Numbered from the stretch's first letter, positions 12,482 to 23,246 are shown. The stretch: DNA of 33,826 nucleotides from an uncultured Photobacterium sp. (GCA_947039525.1 CAMQZF010000007.1:1-33826); one strand, 5' to 3'. The notes: a model not told the origin generated them from the letters alone. A program made the numbers and translations.

Positions 12482-12742
12482 TTGGCAAATATCAAATCAG
12501 CTAAGAAACGTGCGCTCACTTCTGAAAAACGTCGCCAGCACAACGCTAGCCGTCGTTCGATGATGCGTACTTTCTTCAAGAAAGTTATCGCTGCAATTGA
12601 AGCTGGCGATAAAGCAGCTGCTGTTAAAGCGTTTTCAGACATGCAACCTGTTATGGATCGTATGGCTACTAAAGGCCTGATTCACAAAAACAAAGCAGCA
12701 CGTCATAAAGCACGTCTAGCGGCTAAAATCAAAGCTCTTTAA
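12482..12742 (+). CDS. rpsT: 30S ribosomal protein S20 (TTG start)
   Basis: (M)[26 protein letters not shown]...; TTG at 12482 with GGGAG upstream. E. coli rpsT also starts with UUG. Confidence 0.96.
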   Translation: MANIKSAKKRALTSEKRRQHNASRRSMMRTFFKKVIAAIEAGDKAAAVKAFSDMQPVMDRMATKGLIHKNKAARHKARLAAKIKAL

Positions 12743-12763
12743 TAGAACTTTGTAAGTCGTAAT

Positions 12764-12791
12764 AAAAAAACCGGCTTCTGCCGGTTTTTTT
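12764..12791 (+). terminator. Terminator after rpsT (possibly bidirectional, also serving nhaR)
   Basis: AAAAAAACCGGC-TTCT-GCCGGTTTTTTT. Confidence 0.88.
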
Positions 12792-12851
12792 GTATCTGAG
12801 CATTCTACTCTGCTATTTATTTATCCTAGGCCTTTTACATAATCCTTGTGA

Positions 12852-13742
12852 TTACTCACTAAATAGCTCGGAAAAATCCCCTTCACAAATTCGTTTTACA
12901 GCGGGATGCATGATCATTCGCTCAGCAAAAATCATGTAATATTCTTCTTTCAACTCATCCAACCGCTTTAATTCAGTAACACCTTCAATAATCAATGCTT
13001 CTTTTGCATAGCTCGACGGCGCAACAAAAATAACATTGGGGTACGAACTGAACGCTTTCATTAACGCAGTGTCATCGAATTCACCAAAAATATTCGGGGT
13101 AATCCCCTGCTGATCGAACCATTGATGCAATTTTCGTCCCATGGCTGTTTTTCTGCTGGGCACTAATACTTTATTTTTTTCTAAGCATTCAGGAAATTTC
13201 ATCTGTCCGTCGGTATTCTGACAAAAAAAACTCATGCTGATCTCACCGAGCTTTTTACTGTATAAACCAATATTTTGCGTAGAGTCCACAGGACAATCAG
13301 ATAAAATCATATCCAGTTTATGCTTGGCTAACTTCGTTAATAACAGCTCATGAATCGACTCATAACAGCGTAGGTGAATCCGTTCATCATCAGGCACCCC
13401 TGCTACTAAGATATTACTCACTAAACGCTTAGAGAGCACATCAGCCACACCTATCTCAAATAATTGATTGGTATTTTGAGTATAATTAATGATATCGAGC
13501 ATTTCATAACTTAAATCAAACATCTTATCCGCGTATTTAAAGACTAACTGTCCCAACTCTGTTGGCTCTATTTTTCGACCAACCCGCTTAGTCAAACGCC
13601 CTTTAAAATGTTCTTCTAGCGCACGAATCTGACCTGTTACCGTTTGTGGTGTCAAAAATAGCGCTTCGGCAGCCTTTGTAACGGTGCCTTGTTTGCATAC
13701 CATCCAAAAATAATACAGATGGTTATAGTTCAGATGTGACAC
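12852..13742 (-). CDS. nhaR: LysR-family transcriptional activator NhaR
   Basis: [43 protein letters not shown]... helix-turn-helix typical of NhaR; lies next to nhaA. Confidence 0.93.
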   Translation of the reverse strand: MSHLNYNHLYYFWMVCKQGTVTKAAEALFLTPQTVTGQIRALEEHFKGRLTKRVGRKIEPTELGQLVFKYADKMFDLSYEMLDIINYTQNTNQLFEIGVADVLSKRLVSNILVAGVPDDERIHLRCYESIHELLLTKLAKHKLDMILSDCPVDSTQNIGLYSKKLGEISMSFFCQNTDGQMKFPECLEKNKVLVPSRKTAMGRKLHQWFDQQGITPNIFGEFDDTALMKAFSSYPNVIFVAPSSYAKEALIIEGVTELKRLDELKEEYYMIFAERMIMHPAVKRICEGDFSELFSE

Positions 13743-13759
13743 AATTTCACCTCATAAAA

Positions 13760-13791
13760 AAAGCCCTAACTCTTTGGTAAATTAGGGCTTT
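13760..13791 (-). terminator. Terminator between nhaA and nhaR
   Basis: AAAGCCCTAA ... TTAGGGCTTT, followed by poly-T on the minus strand. Confidence 0.8.
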
Positions 13792-13831
13792 AATTCGTTT
13801 TTAGTTTAATTTATTCGAAAATAAATCTTTC

Positions 13832-15028
13832 TTAGCTTTCTTCAGCAACATTTGATTCAATGCCCGCTTTTTTCGGTAATACTCGACTTAATAAACAGTA
13901 ACCAACAACCGCAGCGACCGTAGAGCCAATCAAGATACCAAGGCGAGAATACGTTGAGAAATACGCCATTTGCTCAGGTGTCAGCCCAATAAATGCTAGG
14001 GATGAAATGAAGATCGACATCGTAAAGCCGATACCACACAACACTGATACTGCAAAAATATGCTTAAAGTTAATACCGTCAGGCAATTTAGCCCAACCTG
14101 CTTTCACCGCAATGATACAAGCAGTAAAGATACCAAGTGGCTTACCAATAAACAGACCCAGCGCAATACCCATTGGCAACATGTCCGTTAGACCCGATGC
14201 CGATACACCTTCTAATGAGATACCTGCGTTGGCAAAAGCAAACAAAGGCAGAATTAAGTAGGCAACCCAAGGGTGTAACGCGTGCTCAAGATGCTTCAGT
14301 GGTGAGTGTTTATCACTGCGTCCGTCTTTACCATTCAGAGGAATTGCAAAACCTAACACTACACCCGCTAACGTAGCGTGAATACCCGATTGCAATACGC
14401 TGAACCACAAAATTAGACCAACAACAATGTAGGGTAATAATTTCGTTACTTTCATTTTGTTCATGATGAACAATAGCGCGGTTGAACCAAATGCGACAGC
14501 GAGAGCCAATGTTGATAAATCGCTGCTGTAAAACAACGCAATGATAACAATCACACCCAAATCATCAATGATCGCAAGTGCCAATAAGAAGACTTTCAAA
14601 CTAGTTGGTACACGACTACCGAGTAACGCCATGACACCCAAGGCAAAGGCGATGTCGGTAGCTGCAGGAATTGCCCAGCCATTAACCGCCACAGGATCAC
14701 TGTGATTAAAGAAGGTGTAAACCAAAGCTGGCGCTAACATGCCGCCCACTGCAGCAATCGCAGGGAAAATCGCTTTTTCTTTCGTGTTCAACGCGCCTTC
14801 AATCAGCTCTCGTTTTACTTCTAGACCGATCAATAGGAAGAAAATCGCCATCAAACCATCGTTAATCCAATGTGATACCGATAAACCAGCGATGTATGTG
14901 TGCAGTGCTGTTGTGTATGTCGCTCCCAATGGGGAGTTCGCTACCATCATCGCAATGGCGGCTGCAATGATCAAAATGATGCCACCAGCGGACTCTAATT
15001 GTAAAAATTTACGAATAGCATTCGTCAT
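13832..15028 (-). CDS. nhaA: Na+/H+ antiporter NhaA
   Basis: 398 aa, multi-[25 protein letters not shown] and [19 protein letters not shown] are characteristic of NhaA. Confidence 0.97.
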   Translation of the reverse strand: MTNAIRKFLQLESAGGIILIIAAAIAMMVANSPLGATYTTALHTYIAGLSVSHWINDGLMAIFFLLIGLEVKRELIEGALNTKEKAIFPAIAAVGGMLAPALVYTFFNHSDPVAVNGWAIPAATDIAFALGVMALLGSRVPTSLKVFLLALAIIDDLGVIVIIALFYSSDLSTLALAVAFGSTALLFIMNKMKVTKLLPYIVVGLILWFSVLQSGIHATLAGVVLGFAIPLNGKDGRSDKHSPLKHLEHALHPWVAYLILPLFAFANAGISLEGVSASGLTDMLPMGIALGLFIGKPLGIFTACIIAVKAGWAKLPDGINFKHIFAVSVLCGIGFTMSIFISSLAFIGLTPEQMAYFSTYSRLGILIGSTVAAVVGYCLLSRVLPKKAGIESNVAEES

Positions 15029-15396
15029 TAACCGCCACTCCTATGCAAAAAATCTAAATAAATACAGATAATACCCAGAGTGTATGCTCTGCGATTACCC
15101 ATTGAGAAATCGTTTGTTTGGATAAAAATACTCGGAAAAACCGAACAATTGAACTCTTTAGAAAGATATAACCTAAATATTCGTCATTCTACATCCCGCG
15201 CATCATACTGCTATTTTATAAAAAAACCGATAGTAATTAAGTTATTACCAATAATAATCATTATTTAATGATAAAGAGTATTCAGCCAACAAATAGATAA
15301 AATGAAATTTTAAATAGTGTTTTATTTTATATTCACTTTATTTGAAGCATAAATTTATTTAATTTTTTATCGTCAATTTTTTGAACAAGACAAAAA

Positions 15397-15430
15397 CTGT
15401 CATATTTCTGAAATATAACATCCCTAATAT
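15397..15430 (+). promoter_or_regulatory. Candidate PhoB box plus -10 element upstream of nptA
   Basis: CTGTCAT-ATTT-CTGAAAT (15397-15414, 7-4-7 layout), 10 nt, then TAATAT (15425-15430). Confidence 0.55.
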
Positions 15431-15491
15431 GACATCAAATCTTAAAGAAAATGACATCTAAAAGACATTTGAATGTCACGGAGATATGTTT

Positions 15492-16637
15492 ATGACAACC
15501 CATTCCACTACAACTGTTGCTGATCAAAGCAATTCAAAGCGCATACTACGCTGGGTCAACCTTATTGTTATGTTGTACCTATTGTTAGTTGCTGTTTCTA
15601 TGATCAGCAGTGGCTTTAAATGGTCTGTTGGTGAAGAAGCACAAACCCTATTTGAATTTGCTTCTCATCCTGTTGCCGGTTTAATGATCGGTTTGGTTGC
15701 CACTGCTCTAATTCAATCCTCTAGTACGGTTACTTCGATCATTGTGGGCTTGGTTGCTGGCGGATTATCCGTTGAAACTGCCATTCCTATGGTCATGGGT
15801 GCCAATATCGGTACCACATTAACCAATACTTTGGTGAGTTTGGGTCACGTTCGCTGTAAAGAAGAGTTCCGCCGCGCCTTTGCAAGTGCCACGGTTCATG
15901 ACTTCTTCAATTTACTGGCGGTTGCTATCTTCTTACCACTAGAGATGATGTTCGGTATCTTAGATAAATTATCAAGCTGGTTAGTCTCTCCAATGCTAAG
16001 TGCGGGTGACATGAGCATGAAAGGCATGGACTTCATGAGCCCAATCACAAAACCTGCCGTAGCTTTGGTAAAAGCGCCATTGGAAGTCTTTGGTCAAATG
16101 GGCGGTATTGCACTTATCTTCATCGGTATCGCTCTAATATTTGCAGCAATCACTGCGATGGGAAAATTAATGCGTAGCCTTATGGTTGGTCGTGCAAAAG
16201 ACATTCTGCAAAATGCTATTGGGCGTGGTCCACTGTATGGCATTGCCTCTGGTACTGCGGTAACAATCTTAGTTCAATCATCTTCAACGACCACCAGCTT
16301 AATGGTGCCATTGGTTGGAACTGGTGTCCTAAAAGTACGTGAAGTGTACCCATTCACACTGGGCGCAAACATCGGTACTTGTATTACCGCATTATTAGCA
16401 GCCACTGCTGTCTCTGGTGACTTCGCGGTGTTCGCTCTACAGATTGCATTGGTGCACTTATGTTTCAACGTATTGGCAACGGTTCTTATCTACGGCATTC
16501 CATTCTTACGTGAGATTCCACTGACTTGTGCAAACAAATTGGGTGATTTAGCGGCTAAGAATAAGCTGGCAATCCTAGGGTACATTGGTCTGGTGTTCGT
16601 TGCGATTCCAAGTACTATTCTTGCCATCACAGCCTAA
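15492..16637 (+). CDS. nptA: Na+-dependent phosphate cotransporter, NptA type (Na/Pi cotransporter family)
   Basis: Duplicated QSSSTVTSIIVGLV / QSSSTTTSLMVPLVG and GANIGT(T/C) motifs of the NptA/PNaS family. ATG 15492 has better SD spacing (GGAG) than the track start at 15486. Confidence 0.9.
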   Translation: MTTHSTTTVADQSNSKRILRWVNLIVMLYLLLVAVSMISSGFKWSVGEEAQTLFEFASHPVAGLMIGLVATALIQSSSTVTSIIVGLVAGGLSVETAIPMVMGANIGTTLTNTLVSLGHVRCKEEFRRAFASATVHDFFNLLAVAIFLPLEMMFGILDKLSSWLVSPMLSAGDMSMKGMDFMSPITKPAVALVKAPLEVFGQMGGIALIFIGIALIFAAITAMGKLMRSLMVGRAKDILQNAIGRGPLYGIASGTAVTILVQSSSTTTSLMVPLVGTGVLKVREVYPFTLGANIGTCITALLAATAVSGDFAVFALQIALVHLCFNVLATVLIYGIPFLREIPLTCANKLGDLAAKNKLAILGYIGLVFVAIPSTILAITA

Positions 16638-16651
16638 GCTAAAAACGACAT

Positions 16652-16681
16652 AAAAAAAGCCCGCAAACTGCGGGCTTTTTT
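16652..16681. terminator. Bidirectional terminator between convergent nptA and thyA
   Basis: AAAAAAAGCCCGC-AAACT-GCGGGCTTTTTT. Confidence 0.88.
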
Positions 16682-16699
16682 GTTTTAATTTCATAATCT

Positions 16700-17551
16700 T
16701 TAAACAGAAAATGGATATTGAATCGGATCGTGATGTTGATAACCTTCCACTTTGAAATCATCGGTTGTCACCCAAGTTTCAATGTCTTCAAGCGTTTTTA
16801 TTTCAGGATTAATCCAAAAAGTAGGCAGTGGTAATGGCTCACGCTTAAGTTGTACATCACGCATCAAGGCCAATTGATCCTCATAGATGTGTGCATTGAC
16901 TAACTTGTGATACACCTTCCCCGCTTGATGTCCTGTAATTTGAGCCATAAGAGCCAAAAAGACATAACATTGTACTTGATTAAAATTGATTCCAAGCGGT
17001 AGATCAGCCGAGCGCTGAGTACTGTTTAGATATAACTTTCCACCTAATAAAGAAAAGTGATGAGAGTGCATACAAGGACGCAAACAGCCCATTTCAAACT
17101 CACCTGGATTATAGAACGTGATAATTTCACCACGATCATCCACACCACGTTTTAAATCTTCATAAATCTTTTTAAGCTGATCTAAATTTGTTCCATCAGG
17201 CTTTGCCCAACGACGACCTTGAACCCCATAAACGCGGCCCATATCATCTTCACCTTTACGATGAGGATTCTGTTGCCATGCTTCATTGTCATTCGCATTA
17301 GCATTCCACGTATTGCAACCAATGGCCCGAAATTGAGCCGCAGAATCATAACCGCGCAAATACCCTAATAATTCAGCAATAGCCGCTTTCCAAAAACTTT
17401 TACGAGTCGTAATTAACGGGAATTGATTGTTTTCTACATCGTACTCTAAATCAGCATTAATTACGGTCAAACAACGCTTACCTGTGCGCTCGTTAACCAC
17501 CCACTCACCGTCATTGACAATGCGCTGGCATAAATCTAAATATTGCTTCAT
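16700..17551 (-). CDS. thyA: Thymidylate synthase
   Basis: [17 protein letters not shown]...; [11 protein letters not shown] catalytic-Cys region and [14 protein letters not shown] motif. Confidence 0.98.
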   Translation of the reverse strand: MKQYLDLCQRIVNDGEWVVNERTGKRCLTVINADLEYDVENNQFPLITTRKSFWKAAIAELLGYLRGYDSAAQFRAIGCNTWNANANDNEAWQQNPHRKGEDDMGRVYGVQGRRWAKPDGTNLDQLKKIYEDLKRGVDDRGEIITFYNPGEFEMGCLRPCMHSHHFSLLGGKLYLNSTQRSADLPLGINFNQVQCYVFLALMAQITGHQAGKVYHKLVNAHIYEDQLALMRDVQLKREPLPLPTFWINPEIKTLEDIETWVTTDDFKVEGYQHHDPIQYPFSV

Positions 17552-17580
17552 ATCTTCTCTCGCTCATGATTATAGAGTGA

Positions 17581-17615
17581 TAAGAAAAAAGCAGCCTAAG
17601 CTGCTTTTTTTCTTA
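17581..17615 (-). terminator. Terminator between lgt and thyA
   Basis: TAAGAAAAAAGCAGC...GCTGCTTTTTTTCTTA. Confidence 0.82.
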
Positions 17616-17632
17616 TGGATGTGCCTGACATT

Positions 17633-18439
17633 TTACGCCATTTTTTGTTTGGATCCGGATTTATATGCCCAAATTAAAATGCCTAGACCGATCAAAATCA
17701 TAGGAAAAGACAAAATTTGTCCCATGCTGATCATGCCATCAAACAACCCTAATTGCGGATCCGGCTGACGGAAGAATTCGACAAAAAAGCGGAAACAACC
17801 ATAGCAAAGTAAAAATAAGCCCGATACCGCGCCTGCCGGACGAGATTTACGAATAAAGACGTTCAAAATAATGAACAATAAAACGCCTTCTAATAAGAAC
17901 TCATAAATTTGCGAAGGGTGGCGTGGAATTGGCCCACCACTTGGGAAAATCATCGCCCATGGTACATCCGTTGGACGTCCCCATAACTCACCGTTAATGA
18001 AGTTACCCAAACGGCCCGCACCCAAGCCAAATGGCACTAATGGCGCAATAAAATCAGCAATAGAGAAGAAGGTTCGATTATGTTTGTGCCCATACCACAA
18101 CATTGCGGTGATTACGCCCAGCAAGCCGCCATGGAAAGACATTCCCCCCGTCCACACCTCAAAGAGATACAAAGGATTTGCCACAAATAAATCAAAGTTA
18201 TAGAACAATACGTAGCCGACACGTCCGCCAATCACTACACCTAAAAAGCCTGCGAATAATAAGTCGCTGACTTGGTCGCGTGTCCAGATACCTTTCGATT
18301 GATCAGCTCGACGATTGGCTAACCACATCGCAAACATAAAACCAATCAAATACATCACGCCATACCAGCGTACTGCTAATGGTCCAAGGTGAACAATGAC
18401 GGGATCAATGTTTGGAAAAATCAAATAACCGTGACTCAT
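17633..18439 (-). CDS. lgt: Phosphatidylglycerol-prolipoprotein diacylglyceryl transferase
   Basis: [25 protein letters not shown] signature of Lgt. Confidence 0.97.
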   Translation of the reverse strand: MSHGYLIFPNIDPVIVHLGPLAVRWYGVMYLIGFMFAMWLANRRADQSKGIWTRDQVSDLLFAGFLGVVIGGRVGYVLFYNFDLFVANPLYLFEVWTGGMSFHGGLLGVITAMLWYGHKHNRTFFSIADFIAPLVPFGLGAGRLGNFINGELWGRPTDVPWAMIFPSGGPIPRHPSQIYEFLLEGVLLFIILNVFIRKSRPAGAVSGLFLLCYGCFRFFVEFFRQPDPQLGLFDGMISMGQILSFPMILIGLGILIWAYKSGSKQKMA

Positions 18440-18507
18440 TCAATACATTCTCTTTTATAGTAAAAACAATCAATAACACAATGTCGATTGTGTCATCCTA
18501 CTAACAC

Positions 18508-19314
18508 TTAACCCAAAAACATTTTTGCACTGACCAATAATAAAAAGACAGCAAAAATTTTCTTTAATGTGGGAGTCGGTAAATTGGTCGCTAGTTTTGC
18601 ACCAAAACGGGTGGTAAAAATGGACGTAGAAACAATACCAATCAAAGCGGGTAAATAAATATAACCAATGCTCCATTGTGGCAAGTTTTGAGCTGTTGTC
18701 CCCGTTAAAATAAAACCAATCATGCCAAACAAGCCAATTAAAACACCACAAACCGATGCCGTTCCAATGGCTCGACGCATCTCAACACCACACCAACTGA
18801 GAAAGGTCACCGTTAAGGAACCACCAGCAATGCCAGCTAAGCTTGCAATTAATCCAATCACACCACCACTAAAGAAGCAGATGGTCGGTTTTGGCAATTG
18901 ACGATTCGTTGCCACCACTTTAATCGACAACAACATTTGCAATGCCAATAACAAGACAATTCCTGCAAAAATTTTAGGTAATAAACTGATTGGCACCCAC
19001 TCAGCAACCATACTCCCGCCTAATGCACCTAAAATAATGCCAGGAGCTAAAGGCTTGATGATCGAAAAATCAACATTACCTAATTTCATATGGTTGATTG
19101 AAGAAGAGCTGGCTGTTAATACAATAGTGGTTAACGAGGTCGCTAATGCAATGTGCATGACCAAATCAGGTGCAATTCCTGCGTGAGGCAATAACCAAGA
19201 TAAAGCAGGGACAACCACTAATCCCCCACCAATTCCCAACAAACCCGCTAATGTGCCGACAATACAACCCAATATTACACACATGCCAAACAACCACAGG
19301 GCATTCTCTACCAT
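18508..19314 (-). CDS. TauE/SafE (TSUP) family permease, substrate unknown
   Basis: Repeated GIGGGLVVVPAL and LAGIAGGSLTV glycine-rich motifs; about 8 hydrophobic segments. Confidence 0.85.
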   Translation of the reverse strand: MVENALWLFGMCVILGCIVGTLAGLLGIGGGLVVVPALSWLLPHAGIAPDLVMHIALATSLTTIVLTASSSSINHMKLGNVDFSIIKPLAPGIILGALGGSMVAEWVPISLLPKIFAGIVLLLALQMLLSIKVVATNRQLPKPTICFFSGGVIGLIASLAGIAGGSLTVTFLSWCGVEMRRAIGTASVCGVLIGLFGMIGFILTGTTAQNLPQWSIGYIYLPALIGIVSTSIFTTRFGAKLATNLPTPTLKKIFAVFLLLVSAKMFLG

Positions 19315-19329
19315 AGCTCGCTTCTTCTG

Positions 19330-21609
19330 TTATTTTCCGGCTCGGATAAAACCACCCAAACCGCGATCTTCAATAAATTCAGTCATAATACGGCGCACAT
19401 CATCGGCTAATGGTAGCGACAATGCAACTTGTGCTAATGCTTCCATTTCATCAATGGCTACGTGACGTAAAATGTATTTAATTTTGGGTATATTGCACAA
19501 ATTCATACTCAATGTGCGATAACCCAAACCCACCAATAAAATAGCTCCCATAGGATCGCCGGCTAATTCGCCACAAATACTGATTGGAATACGCAATTTT
19601 TGGCAGTCTACCTGAATGTGTCTTAACGCATGCAAAACGGCGGGGTGAAATGCATCATAAACACCAGCCACTCGTGCATTATTTCGATCAACAGCCAATA
19701 AATATTGCGTTAAGTCATTACTGCCGACAGAAACAAAATCGACCTTATTTTGCAAATGCGATAATTGATACAACATGGATGGCACTTCAATCATGATACC
19801 TAAGCGAGGACGAGTCAGTGTATGTCCTTGTTGTAAGGCATATTGTGATATTTCTTGATACGCTCGATCAATCAAGTGTTTTGCTTCAACAAACTCGCTG
19901 ATATTCGAGATCATTGGTAATAAAATATCCAAATTATTTAAACCAATACTGGCTTTCAACATGGACCGAATTTGAATAAGAAAAATCTCAGGATGATCTA
20001 ATGTAAATCGAATACCTCGCCATCCTAAAAATGGATTATCTTCTTCAATCCGAAAATAAGGTAAGGGTTTATCACCACCAATATCCAAGGTTCTCATGAT
20101 CACACGTTTATCTTTATACGCTGATAGCACTTCTCGATATTGAATAATTTGTTCATCTTCGGATGGAAAACTGCTGTGCAATAAAAAAGGCACTTCGGTT
20201 CGATACAGTCCAATACCATCAATTCCTTGATGAGATAATAATTGGCTGTCGATGTTTAACCCTGCATTAACATGTACTTCAATGCGTTGATGATCTTCGG
20301 TATAGGTAATACGTGTGATGTCATCAGAGACAATTTTGGTGAGTTCATATTCTTCTTGTAATAAGCGTTGATATTCTTTCTTTACATGGCGATTGGGGCT
20401 CAAAATAATATCGCCTCGATACCCATCCACTATCACCCATTGGTCTTGAATTTTTTCCGGAGTAAAATCCACCCCCATTACAGCTGGTATTCCTAATGCA
20501 CGCGATAAAATAGCCGCATGAGAGTTTGCCGCTCCTTCTTGAGCGACAACCGCGCTCAATTGCGATCGCGGAATGCTAGCAATCATCGCCGTTGTTAATT
20601 CTCTTACGAATAAAACTCGCGGTTGATCCCACTGACAAATCGCTTTTTCGCTGTGCTGCAAAAAATACAATAAGCGCTGTCCAAGCTCTCGAATATCATG
20701 GGATCGCGCTTTCAAATACAAATCTGCCATTTGAGAAAAGCGTAAAGCGTAAGATTCAATGACCTGACGAACTGCCCATTCAGCCATATGCTGGGCATGA
20801 ATTTTGGATAATAAATCTTGCCGTAACATAGGATCATTCAGCAAGTGGCTGAATAAATCAAAAATGGCTAACGTTTCTTTGGTGAGATCAGGATCAAAAC
20901 GTGTTCGTACACGACGAAATTCATTATTTGCCGCATCAATGGCATTCAACAACCGTGATTCTTCTTGCGTACAATCCAAACAAGATGCGGGTAAGACCGT
21001 GTCCAAGCAAGGCTGTTCGTCATCCCACCATGCTTTTGCTATCGCAATACCGGAAGAGGCCGGAACCCCTGTAAAATGCATCCCTTGCTGATGTTCTATC
21101 CACATGCCTTGTGCTTTAGAATGCGCAAGTGTGGCACCAAGCTGAGCTGAAAGCGTAACAAGAAAAGATTCTTCGATTTCCGTGAATTCTCGTCGCTCTC
21201 GTTGCTGAATAACCAGAACGCCTAACAACTGGCGTTGATGAATGATGGGCGTGCCCAAAAAAGAACAAAACGCTTGCTCGCCTAATTCGGGTAATATTTT
21301 AAATTTTGGATGTAAATGAGCATCGGCGACGTTGATAGGCTCACAACGAACCCCCACCTGCCCAACTAAGCCTTCATCAAACCTCAACACAATCCTATGT
21401 TGAGGTTTAAGTAATCCTTTTGTTGCCATTAATACGTATTGCTGCCGCACGGGATCCGCAATGTACACTGAACAACACTCGACGTTCATCACTGTACATG
21501 TACTGCTAACCAGCTGATCCATGGCTTCAATCAAATTGTGTGTATTGGCAACTTTTTCAACAATATCCCTAAGTTGTGTCAGCATACCTTGCCTTGTTTC
21601 CTCATCCAT
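19330..21609 (-). CDS. ptsP: Phosphoenolpyruvate-protein phosphotransferase PtsP (EI-Ntr) with N-terminal GAF domain
   Basis: N-terminal GAF-like region, EGAANSHAAILSRALGIPAVMG phosphohistidine region and PEP-utilizer C-terminal motifs (MRTLDIGGDKPLPYF, SVGSNDLTQYLLAVDRNN). Confidence 0.95.
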   Translation of the reverse strand: MDEETRQGMLTQLRDIVEKVANTHNLIEAMDQLVSSTCTVMNVECCSVYIADPVRQQYVLMATKGLLKPQHRIVLRFDEGLVGQVGVRCEPINVADAHLHPKFKILPELGEQAFCSFLGTPIIHQRQLLGVLVIQQRERREFTEIEESFLVTLSAQLGATLAHSKAQGMWIEHQQGMHFTGVPASSGIAIAKAWWDDEQPCLDTVLPASCLDCTQEESRLLNAIDAANNEFRRVRTRFDPDLTKETLAIFDLFSHLLNDPMLRQDLLSKIHAQHMAEWAVRQVIESYALRFSQMADLYLKARSHDIRELGQRLLYFLQHSEKAICQWDQPRVLFVRELTTAMIASIPRSQLSAVVAQEGAANSHAAILSRALGIPAVMGVDFTPEKIQDQWVIVDGYRGDIILSPNRHVKKEYQRLLQEEYELTKIVSDDITRITYTEDHQRIEVHVNAGLNIDSQLLSHQGIDGIGLYRTEVPFLLHSSFPSEDEQIIQYREVLSAYKDKRVIMRTLDIGGDKPLPYFRIEEDNPFLGWRGIRFTLDHPEIFLIQIRSMLKASIGLNNLDILLPMISNISEFVEAKHLIDRAYQEISQYALQQGHTLTRPRLGIMIEVPSMLYQLSHLQNKVDFVSVGSNDLTQYLLAVDRNNARVAGVYDAFHPAVLHALRHIQVDCQKLRIPISICGELAGDPMGAILLVGLGYRTLSMNLCNIPKIKYILRHVAIDEMEALAQVALSLPLADDVRRIMTEFIEDRGLGGFIRAGK

Positions 21610-21621
21610 GAAGAAGGATAG

Positions 21622-22149
21622 TTACCCTATCCGTTTAATTTTTCGTTTCCCCTTGACTCGTTCTCTTCGTTCTTTAAATGGCATCGCAACGGCAGAAAAC
21701 TCTTTTAATGCGCGTCGATAGACATCTCGTTTAAACGACACAACTTGTCGTACTGGATACCAATAACTTACCCAGCGCCAACCATCAAATTCGGGAATGG
21801 CTCCCCGCTTCATGTTTACCTTGGACTCATCACATTCCAAGCTCAGCAAAAACCATTTTTGTTTTTGCCCAATACAAACAGGTTTTGAATCCCACCGCAC
21901 AAGACGTTTCGGTAATTTATAACGCAGCCAATGACGACTGGATGCAATAATTCGTACGTCTTTTTTGGTTAATCCTACTTCTTCGTACAACTCTCGATAC
22001 AAGGCTTGTTCCGGTGTTTCACCTTCATCAATTCCGCCTTGAGGAAATTGCCACGAATGTTGTCCGTATCGTCGAGCCCAGAAGACTTGTCCTTGGCTAT
22101 TACAGATAACAATCCCAACATTAGGACGGTATCCATCGCCATCAATCAC
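21622..22149 (-). CDS. rppH: RNA pyrophosphohydrolase (Nudix)
   Basis: [17 protein letters not shown]... and Nudix box [22 protein letters not shown]. Confidence 0.97.
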   Translation of the reverse strand: MIDGDGYRPNVGIVICNSQGQVFWARRYGQHSWQFPQGGIDEGETPEQALYRELYEEVGLTKKDVRIIASSRHWLRYKLPKRLVRWDSKPVCIGQKQKWFLLSLECDESKVNMKRGAIPEFDGWRWVSYWYPVRQVVSFKRDVYRRALKEFSAVAMPFKERRERVKGKRKIKRIG

Positions 22150-22437
22150 TGGACGACCTCAATCATTAAATTATATTGGATCTGATTCTCCACAAATACG
22201 ACCTAAGGGTAAACAAGGATTCTTCTTAATCTCTATTTTTCTTATGTAATCTCAGGTTGATAAGGCTTTTTAAGTACAAAAGTCACAGAATACTCAAAAT
22301 ATTAACCAAAAATTTGATGGATTAGCCTCATACCTTGGTAGCAGGTTTTCCTTTTCTCTTTTCTGTCACTTTAAAAAACGAAATATTCGACGATTTTTGA
22401 TAAAATATTCGGAACCTTTCTTTCAATTACTGATGCA

Positions 22438-23112
22438 ATGTCCCCTTTGGCCCCCACTTCTGAACAAGAATTATTAATCCGAGCACGCTTATTAGCTGGC
22501 CAATCTCTTGGTGAACTCGCTGCACAAGCAAGTCGTACCGTACCTCAAGATCTTAAGCGAGATAAAGGCTGGGTTGGGCAACTGATTGAGTGGCATTTAG
22601 GAGCAAGCGCTGGCAGTAAACCCGTGCCTGATTTTGAACATTTGGGTATTGAATTAAAAACCATTCCGATCAGCCACCAAGGAACACCTTTAGAAAGCAC
22701 CTTTGTGTGTGTTGCTCCCTTAATTGGTTTACATGGACTTCAATGGCAACAGAGTCATATTTGCCACAAATTAAAAAAGGTTTTATGGGTTCCCGTTGAA
22801 GGCGAACGTGATATCCCTCTAGCCGAGCGGTGTATTGGTAATCCGCTACTCTGGACTCCCTCTGAAATAGAAGAACAACAACTCCGTCATGACTGGGAAG
22901 AGTTAATGGATCTGATCGTATTGGGTCATATTGAACAGATCACAGCTCGCTATGGTGAAGTCTTACAACTCAGACCAAAAGGGATGAATGGCCAAGCATT
23001 AACAGATGCCTATGGTCCAAATGGTAGTCGTATTCGAACACGCCCAAGAGGTTTTTATCTGAAAAAGCATTTCACTCAAGCTTTATTGAATGCTTATTTT
23101 CAAACTAACTAG
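22438..23112 (+). CDS. mutH: DNA mismatch repair endonuclease MutH
   Basis: 224 aa; [18 protein letters not shown] with the D..ExK active site typical of MutH. Confidence 0.94.
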   Translation: MSPLAPTSEQELLIRARLLAGQSLGELAAQASRTVPQDLKRDKGWVGQLIEWHLGASAGSKPVPDFEHLGIELKTIPISHQGTPLESTFVCVAPLIGLHGLQWQQSHICHKLKKVLWVPVEGERDIPLAERCIGNPLLWTPSEIEEQQLRHDWEELMDLIVLGHIEQITARYGEVLQLRPKGMNGQALTDAYGPNGSRIRTRPRGFYLKKHFTQALLNAYFQTN

Positions 23113-23193
23113 CCAGATTGAAAATAACAAACATCATTGATAGACAAATAACGGCATTGTTTTCATATCAAAATTTTCGCTATAGCCAAGCCA

Positions 23194-23222
23194 TAAAAAA
23201 AGCCACTCAAAAGAGTGACTTC
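23194..23222 (-). terminator. Terminator after lysS
   Basis: AAGcCACTC-AAAA-GAGTGaCTT, with TTTTTTT following on the minus strand. Confidence 0.75.
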
Positions 23223-23246
23223 AGCATTTTAGAAACAAAATCGAAA

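Noticed and set aside
12442-12642. 66-aa minus ORF opposite rpsT
   Set aside because: Antisense to S20 with no homology or RBS support.
15080-15268. 62-aa ORF in the nhaA-nptA intergenic region
   Set aside because: Covers the probable nhaA promoter/leader; no SD or recognisable domain.
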